Below the pieces are notes generated by a model. The model searched no databases. It was not told the DNA's origin and saw only the letters and a program-made list of their open reading frames with translations. Positions 49,818 to 58,767 of a DNA stretch of 64,000 bases are shown piece by piece (position 1 is the stretch's first letter; every line of letters begins with the position of its first letter). The DNA is taken from assembly GCA_900100325.1 (NCBI GenBank), contig LT629697.1:186001-250000 (forward strand), in the 5' to 3' direction. This DNA is from Frankineae bacterium MT45 (lineage in GTDB: Bacteria > Actinomycetota > Actinomycetes > Mycobacteriales > Jatrophihabitantaceae). Position numbers and translations under genes: made by a program.

Positions 49818-50735
49818 GTGCAGGATCCTCGCGGATTGTTCGAGTTCGCCGAGTCGGTGCCCGACCTCGGTCAGCCGGTGCTCGTCCAGGCGATGGAAGG
49901 GTTCGTCGACGCCGGCGGCGCCGCGCGACTGGCCCGCGCCCACCTGCTGGAGACGATGCGCTCCGAGCTGATCGTCACCTTCGACGTCGACCAGCTCTTC
50001 GACTACCGAGGCCGGCGGCCGGAGATGATCTTCGCGACCGACCACTGGGAGAGTTTCTCCGCTCCCAAGCTCTCCATCCATGCCGTCTGGGACAACGCGG
50101 GGGTGCCGTTCCTGCTCCTCGACGGACCGGAGCCGGACTTCCAGTGGGAGCGCTTCGTCGCGGCCGTCGAACTCATCATCGAGACCTTCGACGTGCGTCT
50201 GCTGATCGGTCTGAACGCCATCCCGATGAACGTCCCGCACACGCGCCCGACCGCGGTGATCGCCCACGGCAGCCCGATCGAACTGATCAACGGTTACACC
50301 AACTGGCTCGGGACGGTTCAGGTGCCGGCCAGCGCCGGGCACCTGCTGGAGTTCCGGATGGCCGAGTCGGGCTTCAATTCCATGGGGTTCGCGGTGAACG
50401 TGCCGCACTACCTGGCCAACGTCGACTACCCACAGGCCGCCATCACGCTCCTCGACTGCATCGCGACCTCCGGCGAACTGCTGATCCCGACCGAGGCGCT
50501 CACCGAGGCATCGGCGGCCGTGCTCAGCAACATCGACGCCCAGGTGAGCGCGTCGGAGGAGATCGCCGGAGTGGTGCGGGCACTGGAGAAGCAGTACGAC
50601 GAGATCACCGCCGGACGGGCCAACAGCCTGCTGGCCGACGGTTCCCGGCTCCCCACGGCCGATGAGATCGGTGACGAGTTCGAGCAGTACCTGCTGCGGC
50701 AGCCCGGCTCCGGCGAGAATCCCGAGTCGCTGTAA
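49818..50735 (+). CDS. PAC2-family protein (proteasome assembly chaperone-like)
   Basis: A 305-residue PAC2 (PF09754) protein: LVQAMEGFVDAGGAARLARAHL, DQLFDYRGRRPEMIF, FLLLDGPEPDFQWERFVAAV and the C-terminal ATSGELLIPTEALTEAS. Actinobacterial members are conserved with no firm role; in archaea and eukaryotes related folds help proteasome assembly. AGGGAGC lies before the GTG start. No proteasome gene is in the window. Confidence 0.9.
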   Translation: MQDPRGLFEFAESVPDLGQPVLVQAMEGFVDAGGAARLARAHLLETMRSELIVTFDVDQLFDYRGRRPEMIFATDHWESFSAPKLSIHAVWDNAGVPFLLLDGPEPDFQWERFVAAVELIIETFDVRLLIGLNAIPMNVPHTRPTAVIAHGSPIELINGYTNWLGTVQVPASAGHLLEFRMAESGFNSMGFAVNVPHYLANVDYPQAAITLLDCIATSGELLIPTEALTEASAAVLSNIDAQVSASEEIAGVVRALEKQYDEITAGRANSLLADGSRLPTADEIGDEFEQYLLRQPGSGENPESL

Positions 50736-50827
50736 GCGCTGGCCGCGATGCCGTCTCGGCGACCGGCACGGATACGTGTCGCCGTCAGCCTGCGGCATTG
50801 TGGCGTCGAGTCTGATCGAATGTAGAG

Positions 50828-51196
50828 ATGCTTGATCACATCTCACTGCAGTGTTCGGATCTAGAGGCCAGCTCCGCGTTCTACAGCAGCGTGCTCCCGA
50901 CAGTAGGCATGCACCTGCTCGTCGACAACGAAAATGTGCTCGGCTACGGCGAGGGGACTCCGACGTTCTGGATCGGGATCCACCGCTACGGCGAGGGCTT
51001 CCGCGAATCGCATATCGCCTTCACGGCGGCGAGCCGGAGCAACGTCGACGCGTTCTTCGCCGCTGCGGTCGCTCTCGGCGGCGAGACACTCAACGCGCCG
51101 AAGGTGTGGCCGCAGTACCACCCGGACTACTACGCGGGCTTCGTCCGTGACCCCGACGGCAACAACATCGAAGCCGTCTGCCACCACGCCGAATAG
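50828..51196 (+). CDS. VOC-family (glyoxalase/dioxygenase fold) protein
   Basis: A 122-residue single VOC module: MLDHISLQCSDLEASSAFYSSVL carries the first metal-ligand position (His4) and VRDPDGNNIEAVCH the last (Glu). It fits the small glyoxalase-like dioxygenase group of unknown substrate. A hairpin terminator follows 20 bases after the stop. Confidence 0.88.
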   Translation: MLDHISLQCSDLEASSAFYSSVLPTVGMHLLVDNENVLGYGEGTPTFWIGIHRYGEGFRESHIAFTAASRSNVDAFFAAAVALGGETLNAPKVWPQYHPDYYAGFVRDPDGNNIEAVCHHAE

Positions 51197-51215
51197 CTGG
51201 TCCGCTTGAGCGAGG

Positions 51216-51240
51216 CAGGTTCTCGTTGGTCGAGAACCTG
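51216..51240. terminator. Hairpin after the VOC gene
   Basis: CAGGTTCTCG and CGAGAACCTG form a perfect ten-pair stem around TTGGT. There is no T run. It lies 20 bases past the stop and probably ends this transcript, and possibly the opposing HEPN unit. Confidence 0.7.
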
Positions 51241-51345
51241 AGGCATGCCGTGTCACTACACGACAGGCACGACAACTTCGCATGTCCGCACAAGGGCGCG
51301 GCGGACCAAGTGGGGAACCCCTATCGAGAACTCGACAACTCTGGT

Positions 51346-51771
51346 CTATGACTGCTGCGACGAAATGATCGCCCGTGTCTCGTTGAGTCCGACGCAATGC
51401 TTCTTGATGTCCGCCCACTGCCGAAGAAGCATCTTGTAGGCGAACTCGCCACCAAGCTGGGCGATGTCGTAGCGGGTGCGTCGCGACATCTCGAAGAGGC
51501 TGATGTACTGCGTGTGCACATTCGGGTAGAGATCGCGAACGAGTTGGTTCGTGCCCCGACCACCATGTTCGCTCCCGGCCTTCGCGGTGTGCTTACGCGG
51601 GTGGCGCTCATCCTTCACCAGTCGAGACTCGTCCGCCAGCGAAGAGTGGATGTACATCATCGCGCTGTAGAACAGGGCTACCGCAGCCCAGTCAGGGTGT
51701 TCCTCCTGCAGAAAGTCGGCAACGCGCTTATGGTGATCCGCGCGTGCCACGTGCCAGCCGCGTGCACCCAT
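51346..51771 (-). CDS. HEPN-like protein
   Basis: A 141-residue all-helical protein: ARADHHKRVADFLQEEHPDW, VALFYSAMMYIHSSLADESR, ERHPRKHTAKAG, then LFEMSRRTRYDIAQLG. This order (His-rich first helix, DWAAVALFYSA, SH/KH segment, SRxxRY) matches a family of small HEPN-like proteins. Many HEPN proteins are RNases or nucleotide-modifying toxins using an Rx4–6H motif. No such motif is clean here, so activity is uncertain. Its ATG overlaps the stop of the upstream small gene (TAATG), so it is translationally coupled. Confidence 0.65.
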   Translation of the reverse strand: MGARGWHVARADHHKRVADFLQEEHPDWAAVALFYSAMMYIHSSLADESRLVKDERHPRKHTAKAGSEHGGRGTNQLVRDLYPNVHTQYISLFEMSRRTRYDIAQLGGEFAYKMLLRQWADIKKHCVGLNETRAIISSQQS

Positions 51772-52058
51772 TAGGCTTCGGCGAACTCGTCGCTCTGAAC
51801 TGGTTCCAACGGCACTATGTCGAATTCAAGCGCGAACTCGTCAGCGTGGTCTCGTTCGAACGCGAGAAGCATTTCCAACACCGACAGGCGATTTTCCCAC
51901 GTGTAATCGTCAAGCATGAACCCGACGCGGACGATAGCGGGAGCTGGCTCCCACCGGATGCTCACGTGGTTTTTCGTCTCGATTTCTAGTTTCGCGAATC
52001 GCCCTTCTAGCTCGTACTGAAGCGTGGCGGTGGAAATCACGATGGGCCCCTCTTCCAT
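51771..52058 (-). CDS. Small acidic protein coupled to the HEPN-like gene
   Basis: From the ATG at 52058 the product has 95 residues, strongly acidic, with a predicted beta-rich first half (ISTATLQYELEGRFAKLEIE) and a helical middle (NRLSVLEMLLAFERDHADEF). I do not recognise a family. TACAGT lies 7 bases before the ATG, predicting a leaderless transcript; a GTG at 52067 is an alternative. It precedes the HEPN-like gene with a one-base stop/start overlap, the usual order for an antitoxin or immunity partner. The DNA is about 55% G+C here, below neighbours. Confidence 0.55.
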   Translation of the reverse strand: MEEGPIVISTATLQYELEGRFAKLEIETKNHVSIRWEPAPAIVRVGFMLDDYTWENRLSVLEMLLAFERDHADEFALEFDIVPLEPVQSDEFAEA

Positions 52059-52065
52059 GGATGGC

Positions 52066-52071
52066 ACTGTA
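52066..52071 (-). promoter_or_regulatory. -10 element of the small acidic protein gene (leaderless)
   Basis: TACAGT on the minus strand is 7 bases before the ATG at 52058. Confidence 0.5.
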
Positions 52072-52180
52072 GCCCATTACAGACCTGGGGTACGACAATT
52101 GTTCCCATTCCGGGACAGCAATCTGATCGGCAGTGCCACCCAACCTTCACTCAATCCTGACTCGCTACCAAGTAGCCAGG

Positions 52181-52708
52181 TCAGACCGCCGCGGCGATCC
52201 AGCTGTTGAGCGACCTTAGCGTCACGCTGCTGCCGGGGGTACTGGCCGCGACGAGCTGACGGGCCAGCTCCGCCCGTAGCGCCTCATTCGGTTCGGTCGG
52301 AGTGATCTCCACCCGGAACATCCGGCGGTGATGCGCCGGTTTGAGGAAGACGGTCGACTTCTTGCGGCCGTTGAAGACCGTCACCTTCTTCACTTCCGAG
52401 ATACGCGTCCAGCGGCCGCGGGCCAGCGCGCCTTCGCGTAGGTAGAACCAGTCCGGGCCGATCGCGGCGAAGCGGCGGCGGTGGGCCAGGACCTGCCGAA
52501 GCGCGGCTGCGGTCAGGATGAGCAGGCCGAGGATTCGTGGCGGCGCCGGGTGCAGCAGCACCATGACGTCGATGACCCCGACCAGCGCCAGGCCGATGAG
52601 CATGGCCCGCGACGGGCGGTTCTCCGGCCGGACCGCCGCGATCGGCGCCCCGAGTTCGGCCGCCGGTGGCAGTGTCGGCGGCCTACCCCGCCACGGTTCC
52701 CACGTCAC
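52181..52708 (-). CDS. Membrane protein with PH-like domain
   Basis: A 175-residue protein. Two hydrophobic helices (SRAMLIGLALVGVIDVMVLL and RILGLLILTAAALRQVL) precede a region (about 80–150) with the beta pattern of bacterial PH-like domains: FAAIGPDWFYLREG, WTRISEVKKVTVF. Such proteins are common in actinobacterial envelopes and have unknown roles. The start is a GTG at 52708 without a clear ribosome-binding site. Confidence 0.65.
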   Translation of the reverse strand: MTWEPWRGRPPTLPPAAELGAPIAAVRPENRPSRAMLIGLALVGVIDVMVLLHPAPPRILGLLILTAAALRQVLAHRRRFAAIGPDWFYLREGALARGRWTRISEVKKVTVFNGRKKSTVFLKPAHHRRMFRVEITPTEPNEALRAELARQLVAASTPGSSVTLRSLNSWIAAAV

Positions 52709-52808
52709 GTTCTGGCCGCGCTCCTCATCTCGTCGTCGCTCGTTCCTTCATTCTGCCAGGATTCGCCGGCTCCGGTTCCGGACCGCTGCAGAGGCTAAGA
52801 GGACGGGG

Positions 52809-54398
52809 CTAGAGGAGACGGCGCAGGGCGACCCGGTCCAGCTTGCCGATGCTGGTCAGCGGGATCTGATCGATCAGCCGGACCTCGCGGGGATACTTCA
52901 CCGCCGACAGGTGCTCCTTGGCGAAGGCCTTTAGCTCCGCGTCGGTGATGGCCTCTACCCCGGGACGCAGCTGCACGAAGGCCACCACCTCCTCGCCATG
53001 TTCGCGGTCGGGGCGCCCGATCACGCCGCAGACGGCGACGGCGGGGTGGCGCATCAGCACCTCCTCGACATCGCGCGGATAGACGTTGAAGCCGCCCCGG
53101 ATGATCAGATCCTTGAGCCGGTCGACGATGTAGAGGTACCCGTCGGCGTCCAGGTGCCCGATGTCCCCGGTGTGCAGCCAACCACCGCGCAGCGCGGCGG
53201 CGGTGCCGTCCGGGTCCTGCCAGTAGCCACTCATCACCGACGGCGTGCGCAGGCAGATCTCGCCGTCCTCGTCGGTGGCGACCGCCCCGCCGTTCGGGGC
53301 CTCGACCCGCACCTCGACGCCGGGCGCGGCCACCCCGACACTCCCCGCTCGCTCAGCATGCGGTGGCGTCGACGTGGCCAGGGCAGCCGTCTCCGAACAC
53401 CCGTACCCCTCGACGACCTCGACCCGCGGGACTCGCCGGGCCCACTCGGCGCGGACCTCGGCCGGCAGCGGGGCGCTGCCACTCACCAAGCGCCGCAGCC
53501 GGGAGAGGTCGTAGGACTCCAGCGGCGCTGCGGTGAGTAGCCGCAGCATCGTCGGCACGACGGCACCGGCCTCGACACGCTCGTCCTGGGCCAGCGTCAG
53601 CCAGGCGGTCGGGTCGAACCAGCGCATCAGCACGGCCCGCGAAGGCTGCACCGCATGCAGCCCCATCGACGAGACCATCAGCCCGTAGACATGGGCCAGT
53701 GGCAGCGGCAGCAGGGTCACCGCGTAGTGATCCTCCACCCCGGCTAGCGTCGCCGACCAGGCCGCGGCCGAGAGCGCGTCGTGACTGAGGACGACGCCTT
53801 TGGCCCGTCCGGTGGTGCCACCGGTGAAGAGCAGGGCCGCCATCTCGTGGGAGTCGACGCGGACCAGGCCGGCCTCCGCCCCAGCGCAGAGTTCGTCGAA
53901 GGAGAAGGTGTCCGGGGAGCGCTCGGCTGGCCCGCCGGCCACCACGCAGCGCACCGTCAGCCCGACCGTCGCCGCCTGGAGTTTGGGGAGAAATTCGGGG
54001 GTCGTGATCGCCACCTTGGCCCCCGACTCGACGATGGCGTGGCGCAGCTCGTCCTCGCTGAGCAGGAAAAGTAAGGGAGTTACCGCGGCACCCATCCGCC
54101 AGATCGCCCGGTAGGCGACCAGCACTTCTGGGCAATTCGCCATACAGACGACAACCCGGTCACCCAACCGGATCCCGATGTCGGCCAGCCCGGTCGCCAG
54201 CCGTCGGGCCTGCGCGGCCAGCTCGGAACTGCTGCGAGCCACCCCTTCGTAGACGACGGTGCTGGCTTCCCCGAACCGCTCGACGGCGACGTCTTCGAGT
54301 ACGCCGAGCGACGATCCGTGGGGACGGGTCAGCATGCGGGAATCGGCCAAACTGGTGGTGATACGCACCTCCGGAACAGGCTGTGACAGGCTCTTCAA
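52809..54398 (-). CDS. AMP-dependent acyl-CoA synthetase/ligase
   Basis: Up to 529 residues. ANL-superfamily motifs: [18 protein letters not shown] (A3), [11 protein letters not shown] (A5), [20 protein letters not shown] (A7–A8) and SIGKLDR with the catalytic Lys (A10). It activates a carboxylic acid, probably fatty or aromatic, as AMP ester and then CoA thioester. The adjacent divergent hotdog thioesterase suggests a shared acyl-CoA pathway. The start is uncertain: 54398 is TTG. GTG at 54368 and ATG at 54335 are alternatives, none with a good ribosome-binding site. Confidence 0.92.
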   Translation of the reverse strand: MKSLSQPVPEVRITTSLADSRMLTRPHGSSLGVLEDVAVERFGEASTVVYEGVARSSSELAAQARRLATGLADIGIRLGDRVVVCMANCPEVLVAYRAIWRMGAAVTPLLFLLSEDELRHAIVESGAKVAITTPEFLPKLQAATVGLTVRCVVAGGPAERSPDTFSFDELCAGAEAGLVRVDSHEMAALLFTGGTTGRAKGVVLSHDALSAAAWSATLAGVEDHYAVTLLPLPLAHVYGLMVSSMGLHAVQPSRAVLMRWFDPTAWLTLAQDERVEAGAVVPTMLRLLTAAPLESYDLSRLRRLVSGSAPLPAEVRAEWARRVPRVEVVEGYGCSETAALATSTPPHAERAGSVGVAAPGVEVRVEAPNGGAVATDEDGEICLRTPSVMSGYWQDPDGTAAALRGGWLHTGDIGHLDADGYLYIVDRLKDLIIRGGFNVYPRDVEEVLMRHPAVAVCGVIGRPDREHGEEVVAFVQLRPGVEAITDAELKAFAKEHLSAVKYPREVRLIDQIPLTSIGKLDRVALRRLL

Positions 54399-54400
54399 AC

Positions 54401-54883
54401 ATGAGTGGACGAACCCTTCGCAACCTAGGTGAGGAGCGGGCGCGGCGCAATACCGTCCCCGGGGTCTGGCGCACGCTCGGCTACGAGCTGCAGAGCTGGG
54501 AGGTCGGGCGCGCGGTCATCGGGTGGACGGCGGGCGAGGAGTACGGCTTCGCCACCGAGAGCGGCTACGTGGTGCAGGGTGGGCTCGTCACCTCGGTCCT
54601 CGACGCGGCGATGGGGAGTGCCTGCTGGACCGTGCTCGATCAGACGCAGATCTTCCTCACCGCTGACCTGCGAGTCGAGTTCCTCCGCAACACCCGGGTC
54701 GGTGCATTGACGGCCACCGGCGTGGTGGTGCGGTCGACCCCGCGGGTCATCTTCTGCTCGGGCGAACTGCACGACTCCGACGGCACCCTGCTGGCGGCGA
54801 GTCGCTGCACGCAGGTGGTGCTCCCGGCCGACCATCCGACGTCGCGCTCGCTCAGCCCGAATGACCCGGAAAAATCTAGCTGA
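54401..54883 (+). CDS. PaaI-family hotdog thioesterase
   Basis: From the ATG at 54401 the protein has 160 residues: VVQGGLVTSVLDAAMGSACW is the active-site helix (Asp in place of the family acidic residue). FLTADLRVEFLRNTRVGALTATGVVV follows in register, and GTLLAASRCTQVVLP ends the fold. It likely hydrolyses a small acyl- or aryl-CoA. It starts only a few bases from the divergent ligase, so regulation is shared. Its last 8 bases overlap the convergent lipoprotein gene. Confidence 0.88.
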   Translation: MSGRTLRNLGEERARRNTVPGVWRTLGYELQSWEVGRAVIGWTAGEEYGFATESGYVVQGGLVTSVLDAAMGSACWTVLDQTQIFLTADLRVEFLRNTRVGALTATGVVVRSTPRVIFCSGELHDSDGTLLAASRCTQVVLPADHPTSRSLSPNDPEKSS

Positions 54884-56144
54884 ACCGGATCGCCGACCAG
54901 GTCGCCCCGGCGTCTCGGCTCAGGTAGAAGGCAGTCTTCAGCAGCACCACAATCGCCTGCGTCGGCGTCGTGAAGCCCAGGTCGGCCCACTCCAGGCCTC
55001 CGCTCGGCGCGTTGATCCGGGCGTTGGTGAAGGTTGTGCCGTCGTTGGTCGTGCGCAGGATCTGACTGGCGCCACTGGAGGTGGCCATGAGTAGCACCCG
55101 CCGGGCGTTGTCGGCCAACCCGGAGAGACCGCTCGCCTCGATGTGCGACGGGCCCGATGCCGTCCAGTGCAGGCCGCCGTCCACCGAGCCGTAGAGCTGA
55201 TACCGGGCCGACCCGGCGGCGCCGTCGCTGATGCAGACCGCATCCAGGTGCGCGGAGTCAGCCACCGCGATCGTCGCCGTCGACGCGAAACCGTTCGCGG
55301 CCGGGCACGGGTTGGGGAGCGTCCTGCCTTGTTTTGCGGACGATCCGGTGAGGATCCCCTTCGTGGTGGGGAGGTACCAGGTCGTGTCATGCGCGACGAG
55401 GTTCCCGAGCGCTGGCGCCGACACTGCGGCCGAGATCGGTGTCCAGGTGTCGGAGCCGATCGGCGCCGAGTACACCGTCACCGTGTTCGGCGCGCAGGAT
55501 GCGGCCGTTGGCGCGCAGCGATCGACGGTCGCGTAGACGGCGCCACCGGCCGTCTCGAGGCCGGTAACGACCGACCCCTTGCTACCGATCGCTACGGCGT
55601 GCCAGGTGCCCCCACCGTCGTGGGTGGCGAAGAGCGCGCCGCCGGAGACCCAACCGTCGACGGCATCGGCGAAGCGCAGCGAATCAACCGCGGACGCGGT
55701 GCCGTTGCTGTACCGGGTGCCGATCGCGGACTTCGGCGCTGGAATGCCCCGCCAGGTCACGCCGCCATCCTCGGTGCGCACGATCGACGTGCAGGGCGGC
55801 GACGAGCAGGGTGCGTTCCCCAGCACCCAGCCGGTGTGGGCGGAGACGAAGGTGGCCGAGTAGGGCTGGAAGCCGCCAGGGACCGGCCCGCCGGGCGGCC
55901 CAGTCCGCCCGGCCGGAGCGACCGGGACGGCGGTTGGGGCACTTGACGCGGGCACCGATGGGGCCGGGGCGGATGTGGACGCCACCGCGGTGCTGGGCGG
56001 AGGCGAGGTAGGGGCGGCGGAGGCGTGGGCCTTTTTCGAGGCGGAACACCCAGCAATAAGCGGCAGAATCAGCACCGCGGCAATGCAGGCTCGAGCCGCG
56101 ATCGCCGGCATCCCGGTGCGCGTCACAGCTGGTTCTCTGCCCAT
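54876..56144 (-). CDS. Lipoprotein with BNR/YCF48-like beta-propeller
   Basis: A 422-residue exported protein. The signal peptide ends in lipobox LIAGC (Cys33 lipidated). A Pro/Ser/Thr-rich linker runs to about residue 90. The rest shows propeller blades with Asp-box-like repeats: TEDGGVTW, THDGGGTW, SVDGGLHW, TNDGTTFT and SRDAGATW. Such domains bind sugars or proteins; catalytic residues of sialidases are not recognisable. TATCGT lies 7 bases before the ATG (leaderless). It overlaps the thioesterase end by 8 bases. Confidence 0.85.
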   Translation of the reverse strand: MGREPAVTRTGMPAIAARACIAAVLILPLIAGCSASKKAHASAAPTSPPPSTAVASTSAPAPSVPASSAPTAVPVAPAGRTGPPGGPVPGGFQPYSATFVSAHTGWVLGNAPCSSPPCTSIVRTEDGGVTWRGIPAPKSAIGTRYSNGTASAVDSLRFADAVDGWVSGGALFATHDGGGTWHAVAIGSKGSVVTGLETAGGAVYATVDRCAPTAASCAPNTVTVYSAPIGSDTWTPISAAVSAPALGNLVAHDTTWYLPTTKGILTGSSAKQGRTLPNPCPAANGFASTATIAVADSAHLDAVCISDGAAGSARYQLYGSVDGGLHWTASGPSHIEASGLSGLADNARRVLLMATSSGASQILRTTNDGTTFTNARINAPSGGLEWADLGFTTPTQAIVVLLKTAFYLSRDAGATWSAIRFS

Positions 56145-56151
56145 GCAATCG

Positions 56152-56157
56152 ACGATA
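56152..56157 (-). promoter_or_regulatory. -10 element of the lipoprotein gene (leaderless)
   Basis: TATCGT on the minus strand is 7 bases before the ATG at 56144. Confidence 0.55.
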
Positions 56158-56183
56158 CGCAGCAGGTTGGCGCTGCGCGGGAT

Positions 56184-57491
56184 TCACCGTCCGGTTGAGC
56201 TCGGATCGATCTCTACCGGGACCGCACCCGACCCGGACGGCAGCGGCACGGCCGGCGGCGAACTCGGCAGCGAACCCGGCACCGAACCTGGCACCGAACC
56301 TGGCAGCGGGCGGAGCGCCGTCGCCACCATGGTCGCGATCGCCAGCATGACGGCCACCGCGGTGAGCGCGTGCAGCACGCCGACGCGGGAACCCAGGAAA
56401 CCGATCAGCGGCGGCCCACCGAGGAAGGCGAAGTAGCCGATGGAGGCGACCACGCTGACTCGCCCGGCGGCCGCCTTCGAGTCGTCGGCCGCAGCGCTCA
56501 TCCCGACCGGGAATCCCAGGGAGGTGCCGGTGCCCCAGAGCAGCGCACCCACGAAGGCCAGCGGCACATTCGGGCTGAAGACAAAGAGGATCAGCCCGAC
56601 AAGGGCCACCAGCGCCAGGCCACGCACCACGACCACGCGACCGTGACGGTCGAGCAGCGGCGGACCCACCCAGCGGGCGACCGTCATGGCGGTGAGGAAG
56701 ACGGCGAAGCCGAGCGTGCCGACCACGGCCTCGGCGTGGTAGCCGTCGATGAGCGCGACGCTGATCCAGTCGTTCCCGGTGCCCTCCGAGAAGGCGAAGG
56801 CCAGCACGAAGACACCGACGAGCAGCGTGCGCGGCTCACGCCAGCGGGCCAGCACGCTCGGTCGGGATCCGCCGGATTCCTCGTGGGAATCGGCATGATC
56901 CGGATCGGGGAGGAAGTGGCGCACCATCAGCGGCACCACGGCCGCGATTACCGCGGCGGCACCGAGCAGGTGCGCCGTCACCGGAACACCGAGCGCGATC
57001 ATCGCCGCCCCGATGAGCGCGCCGAAGACCGTCCCGAGGCTGAATCCGGCGTGATATCTCGGCATGATCGCCTTGCCGAGGTGCCGCTCGACGTCCGCCC
57101 CCTGGACGTTCATCGCGACATCCCAAGCGCCGTTGGCGAAACCGAAGAAGAATAGCCCTATCGCCACCGGGATCACGCCGAAGCGATACCCGACGGCGAT
57201 CACGCCGAGAGCGCCGGTGACCACGAGCGCCATGATGGTCACGGTGACCCGCGTGTTGAGCCGGTGCAGGATGAGCCCCGAGATCGGCAGAGCGATGACG
57301 GCGCCCACGGCCAGCGACAGCAGCACCAGGCCGAGATCGGCCGGAGTCAGATGCAGCCGGTTGCGCACCTGCGGAATGCGGGATGCCCAACTGGCGAAGG
57401 CGAAACCGGCTCCGATGAAGGCGGCGTAGGTGGCTCGGCTGGCGGCGGCGACCCGCTGAGTGGGGTAGGAGGTGACGGCCACGTCAGACAC
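56184..57491 (-). CDS. MFS transporter
   Basis: From the GTG at 57491 the protein has 435 residues with twelve helices. ASWASRIPQVRNRLHLTPADLGLVLL is the first loop of the FucP/YbjJ-like MFS branch. FFFGFANGAWDVAMNVQG and EGTGNDWISV are also conserved there. The C-terminal tail has a short PGSV repeat (LPGSVPGSVPGSLPSS). The start overlaps the DeoR gene by 8 bases (GTGTCTGA), so it is coupled to its probable regulator. A sugar or sugar-derived substrate is likely. Confidence 0.9.
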   Translation of the reverse strand: MSDVAVTSYPTQRVAAASRATYAAFIGAGFAFASWASRIPQVRNRLHLTPADLGLVLLSLAVGAVIALPISGLILHRLNTRVTVTIMALVVTGALGVIAVGYRFGVIPVAIGLFFFGFANGAWDVAMNVQGADVERHLGKAIMPRYHAGFSLGTVFGALIGAAMIALGVPVTAHLLGAAAVIAAVVPLMVRHFLPDPDHADSHEESGGSRPSVLARWREPRTLLVGVFVLAFAFSEGTGNDWISVALIDGYHAEAVVGTLGFAVFLTAMTVARWVGPPLLDRHGRVVVVRGLALVALVGLILFVFSPNVPLAFVGALLWGTGTSLGFPVGMSAAADDSKAAAGRVSVVASIGYFAFLGGPPLIGFLGSRVGVLHALTAVAVMLAIATMVATALRPLPGSVPGSVPGSLPSSPPAVPLPSGSGAVPVEIDPSSTGR

Positions 57492-58242
57492 GGTGCACTG
57501 CCACCCCGGCCGACTCCAGTTCGGCGACTGCCTCCGCCGGAGCCGTCGCGTCAGTGACCACGACGTCGAAGTCCGACACCGCAGCGACCACACCGAGTGC
57601 GGCCTGGCTGAACTTCCCGCCGTCCAGGACGAGGATGCTTCGCCGGGCGGAGGCCAGCAAGGCTTGTTTTACGGCCACATCGCCAAGGTCGTGCGCCGTC
57701 ACCTGCCCCTCCGGCGACACGCCGCAGCACCCGACCACCGCGGTGTCGAAACGCAGCGAGGCGATGCTGGCCAGGGCCAGCGGGCCGACCATGGCGAGTT
57801 CACCCGGCCGGGTCTCACCTCCGGGCATCATCAACCGGACCGACGACGAACCGGCCAGCGCCATCGCGGCGTGCAGCGACAGCGGCATGGCCACCAGCCG
57901 GCGCTGGGACAGCGCCCGGGCAACCTCGGTGACGGTGGTGCCGCTGTCCAGACCCACCGCCTCGCCGTCCTCAATCAGCCCGGCGACGCAGGCGGCGATG
58001 CGCCGCTTCGTCTGGACCGCATCGAGTTCCCGCATGGCGAAGGGGAGTTCCTCGCCTCGCATCAGCAGGCTCACTGCGCCGCCCCGTACCCGGCGAGCGA
58101 CGCCACGGTCGGCGAGCAGATCCAGATCCCGGCGGATGGTCATCTCGGCGGTGCCGAACTCAGCGGCGGCCCACGAGACGTCTATCCGTCCGTGACGTCG
58201 TAGTGCGTCGACGAGTCGGCTGCTGCGCTCTGTTGCGTCCAT
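57484..58242 (-). CDS. DeoR/GlpR-family transcriptional regulator
   Basis: From the ATG at 58242 the protein has 252 residues, opening MDATERSSRLVDALRRHGRI in family register. The helix-turn-helix EFGTAEMTIRRDLDLLADRGVARRVRGGA follows. The sugar-phosphate-sensing domain has LDSGTTVTEVARAL and VGCCGVSPEGQVTAHDL. It probably represses the coupled MFS gene until a phosphorylated sugar binds. TACGCT lies 8 bases upstream. Starts further up (58272 or 58278) are possible. Confidence 0.92.
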   Translation of the reverse strand: MDATERSSRLVDALRRHGRIDVSWAAAEFGTAEMTIRRDLDLLADRGVARRVRGGAVSLLMRGEELPFAMRELDAVQTKRRIAACVAGLIEDGEAVGLDSGTTVTEVARALSQRRLVAMPLSLHAAMALAGSSSVRLMMPGGETRPGELAMVGPLALASIASLRFDTAVVGCCGVSPEGQVTAHDLGDVAVKQALLASARRSILVLDGGKFSQAALGVVAAVSDFDVVVTDATAPAEAVAELESAGVAVHRV

Positions 58243-58319
58243 GGTGGCCAAGCGTACATGGTTGCTGTTCATACGCACACTTCAATTGTCCATTCACCAG
58301 CGGGCCGCACGCCCCAAAA

Positions 58320-58727
58320 TCAGGTCTTGGGGATCAGGGGCTTCTCGGCGCGAACCTTGAGCTGCTGAACGGCCCAGGAGTTGCCGTCCGGATCGTCGAA
58401 GCCGAAGAAGGTGCCGCCGTCGCGCTCGTCGAAGACGGTTATCTCACTCACCTCGACACCCCGGTCCATCAGCTCCTGACGGGCCTGATGCGCGTCGGAG
58501 ACCACCAACTGCACGCCCTTCAGCGTTCCCGGCGCCATCGTCTGCTGACTCGGCAGATCCCCGACGACGATCGAGCAACCGGACCCGGGTGGGGTCAGTT
58601 GGGCGACGTGCATGTGTTCGTTGGTGGTGTCGTGATCGAGGTGGAAGCCGACCTTGTCGCGGTAGAACTCAATCGCGCGGGCGATGTCGGAGACGGGGAC
58701 GATGACTACCTCAAGAGTCCAATCCAT
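58320..58727 (-). CDS. VOC-family glyoxalase-like protein
   Basis: A 135-residue single VOC module: LEVVIVPVSDIARAIEFYRDKVGF and FGFDDPDGNSWAVQQL, matching actinobacterial glyoxalase-superfamily proteins. Metal ligands are not all clear, since the usual first His is Glu or Val here. TAGATT lies 6 bases before the ATG (leaderless). The promoter faces that of the hydrolase gene across 40 bases. Confidence 0.88.
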   Translation of the reverse strand: MDWTLEVVIVPVSDIARAIEFYRDKVGFHLDHDTTNEHMHVAQLTPPGSGCSIVVGDLPSQQTMAPGTLKGVQLVVSDAHQARQELMDRGVEVSEITVFDERDGGTFFGFDDPDGNSWAVQQLKVRAEKPLIPKT

Positions 58728-58733
58728 AGGTCC

Positions 58734-58739
58734 AATCTA
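58734..58739 (-). promoter_or_regulatory. -10 element of the VOC gene (leaderless)
   Basis: TAGATT on the minus strand is 6 bases before the ATG at 58727. Confidence 0.6.
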
Positions 58740-58755
58740 GCCACCTATCCGCTTC

Positions 58756-58761
58756 TAGACT
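58756..58761 (+). promoter_or_regulatory. -10 element of the hydrolase gene (leaderless)
   Basis: TAGACT is 6 bases before the ATG at 58768. It lies only 16 bases from the divergent -10 of the VOC gene, so the two promoters must overlap. Confidence 0.6.
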
Positions 58762-58767
58762 GCGATC

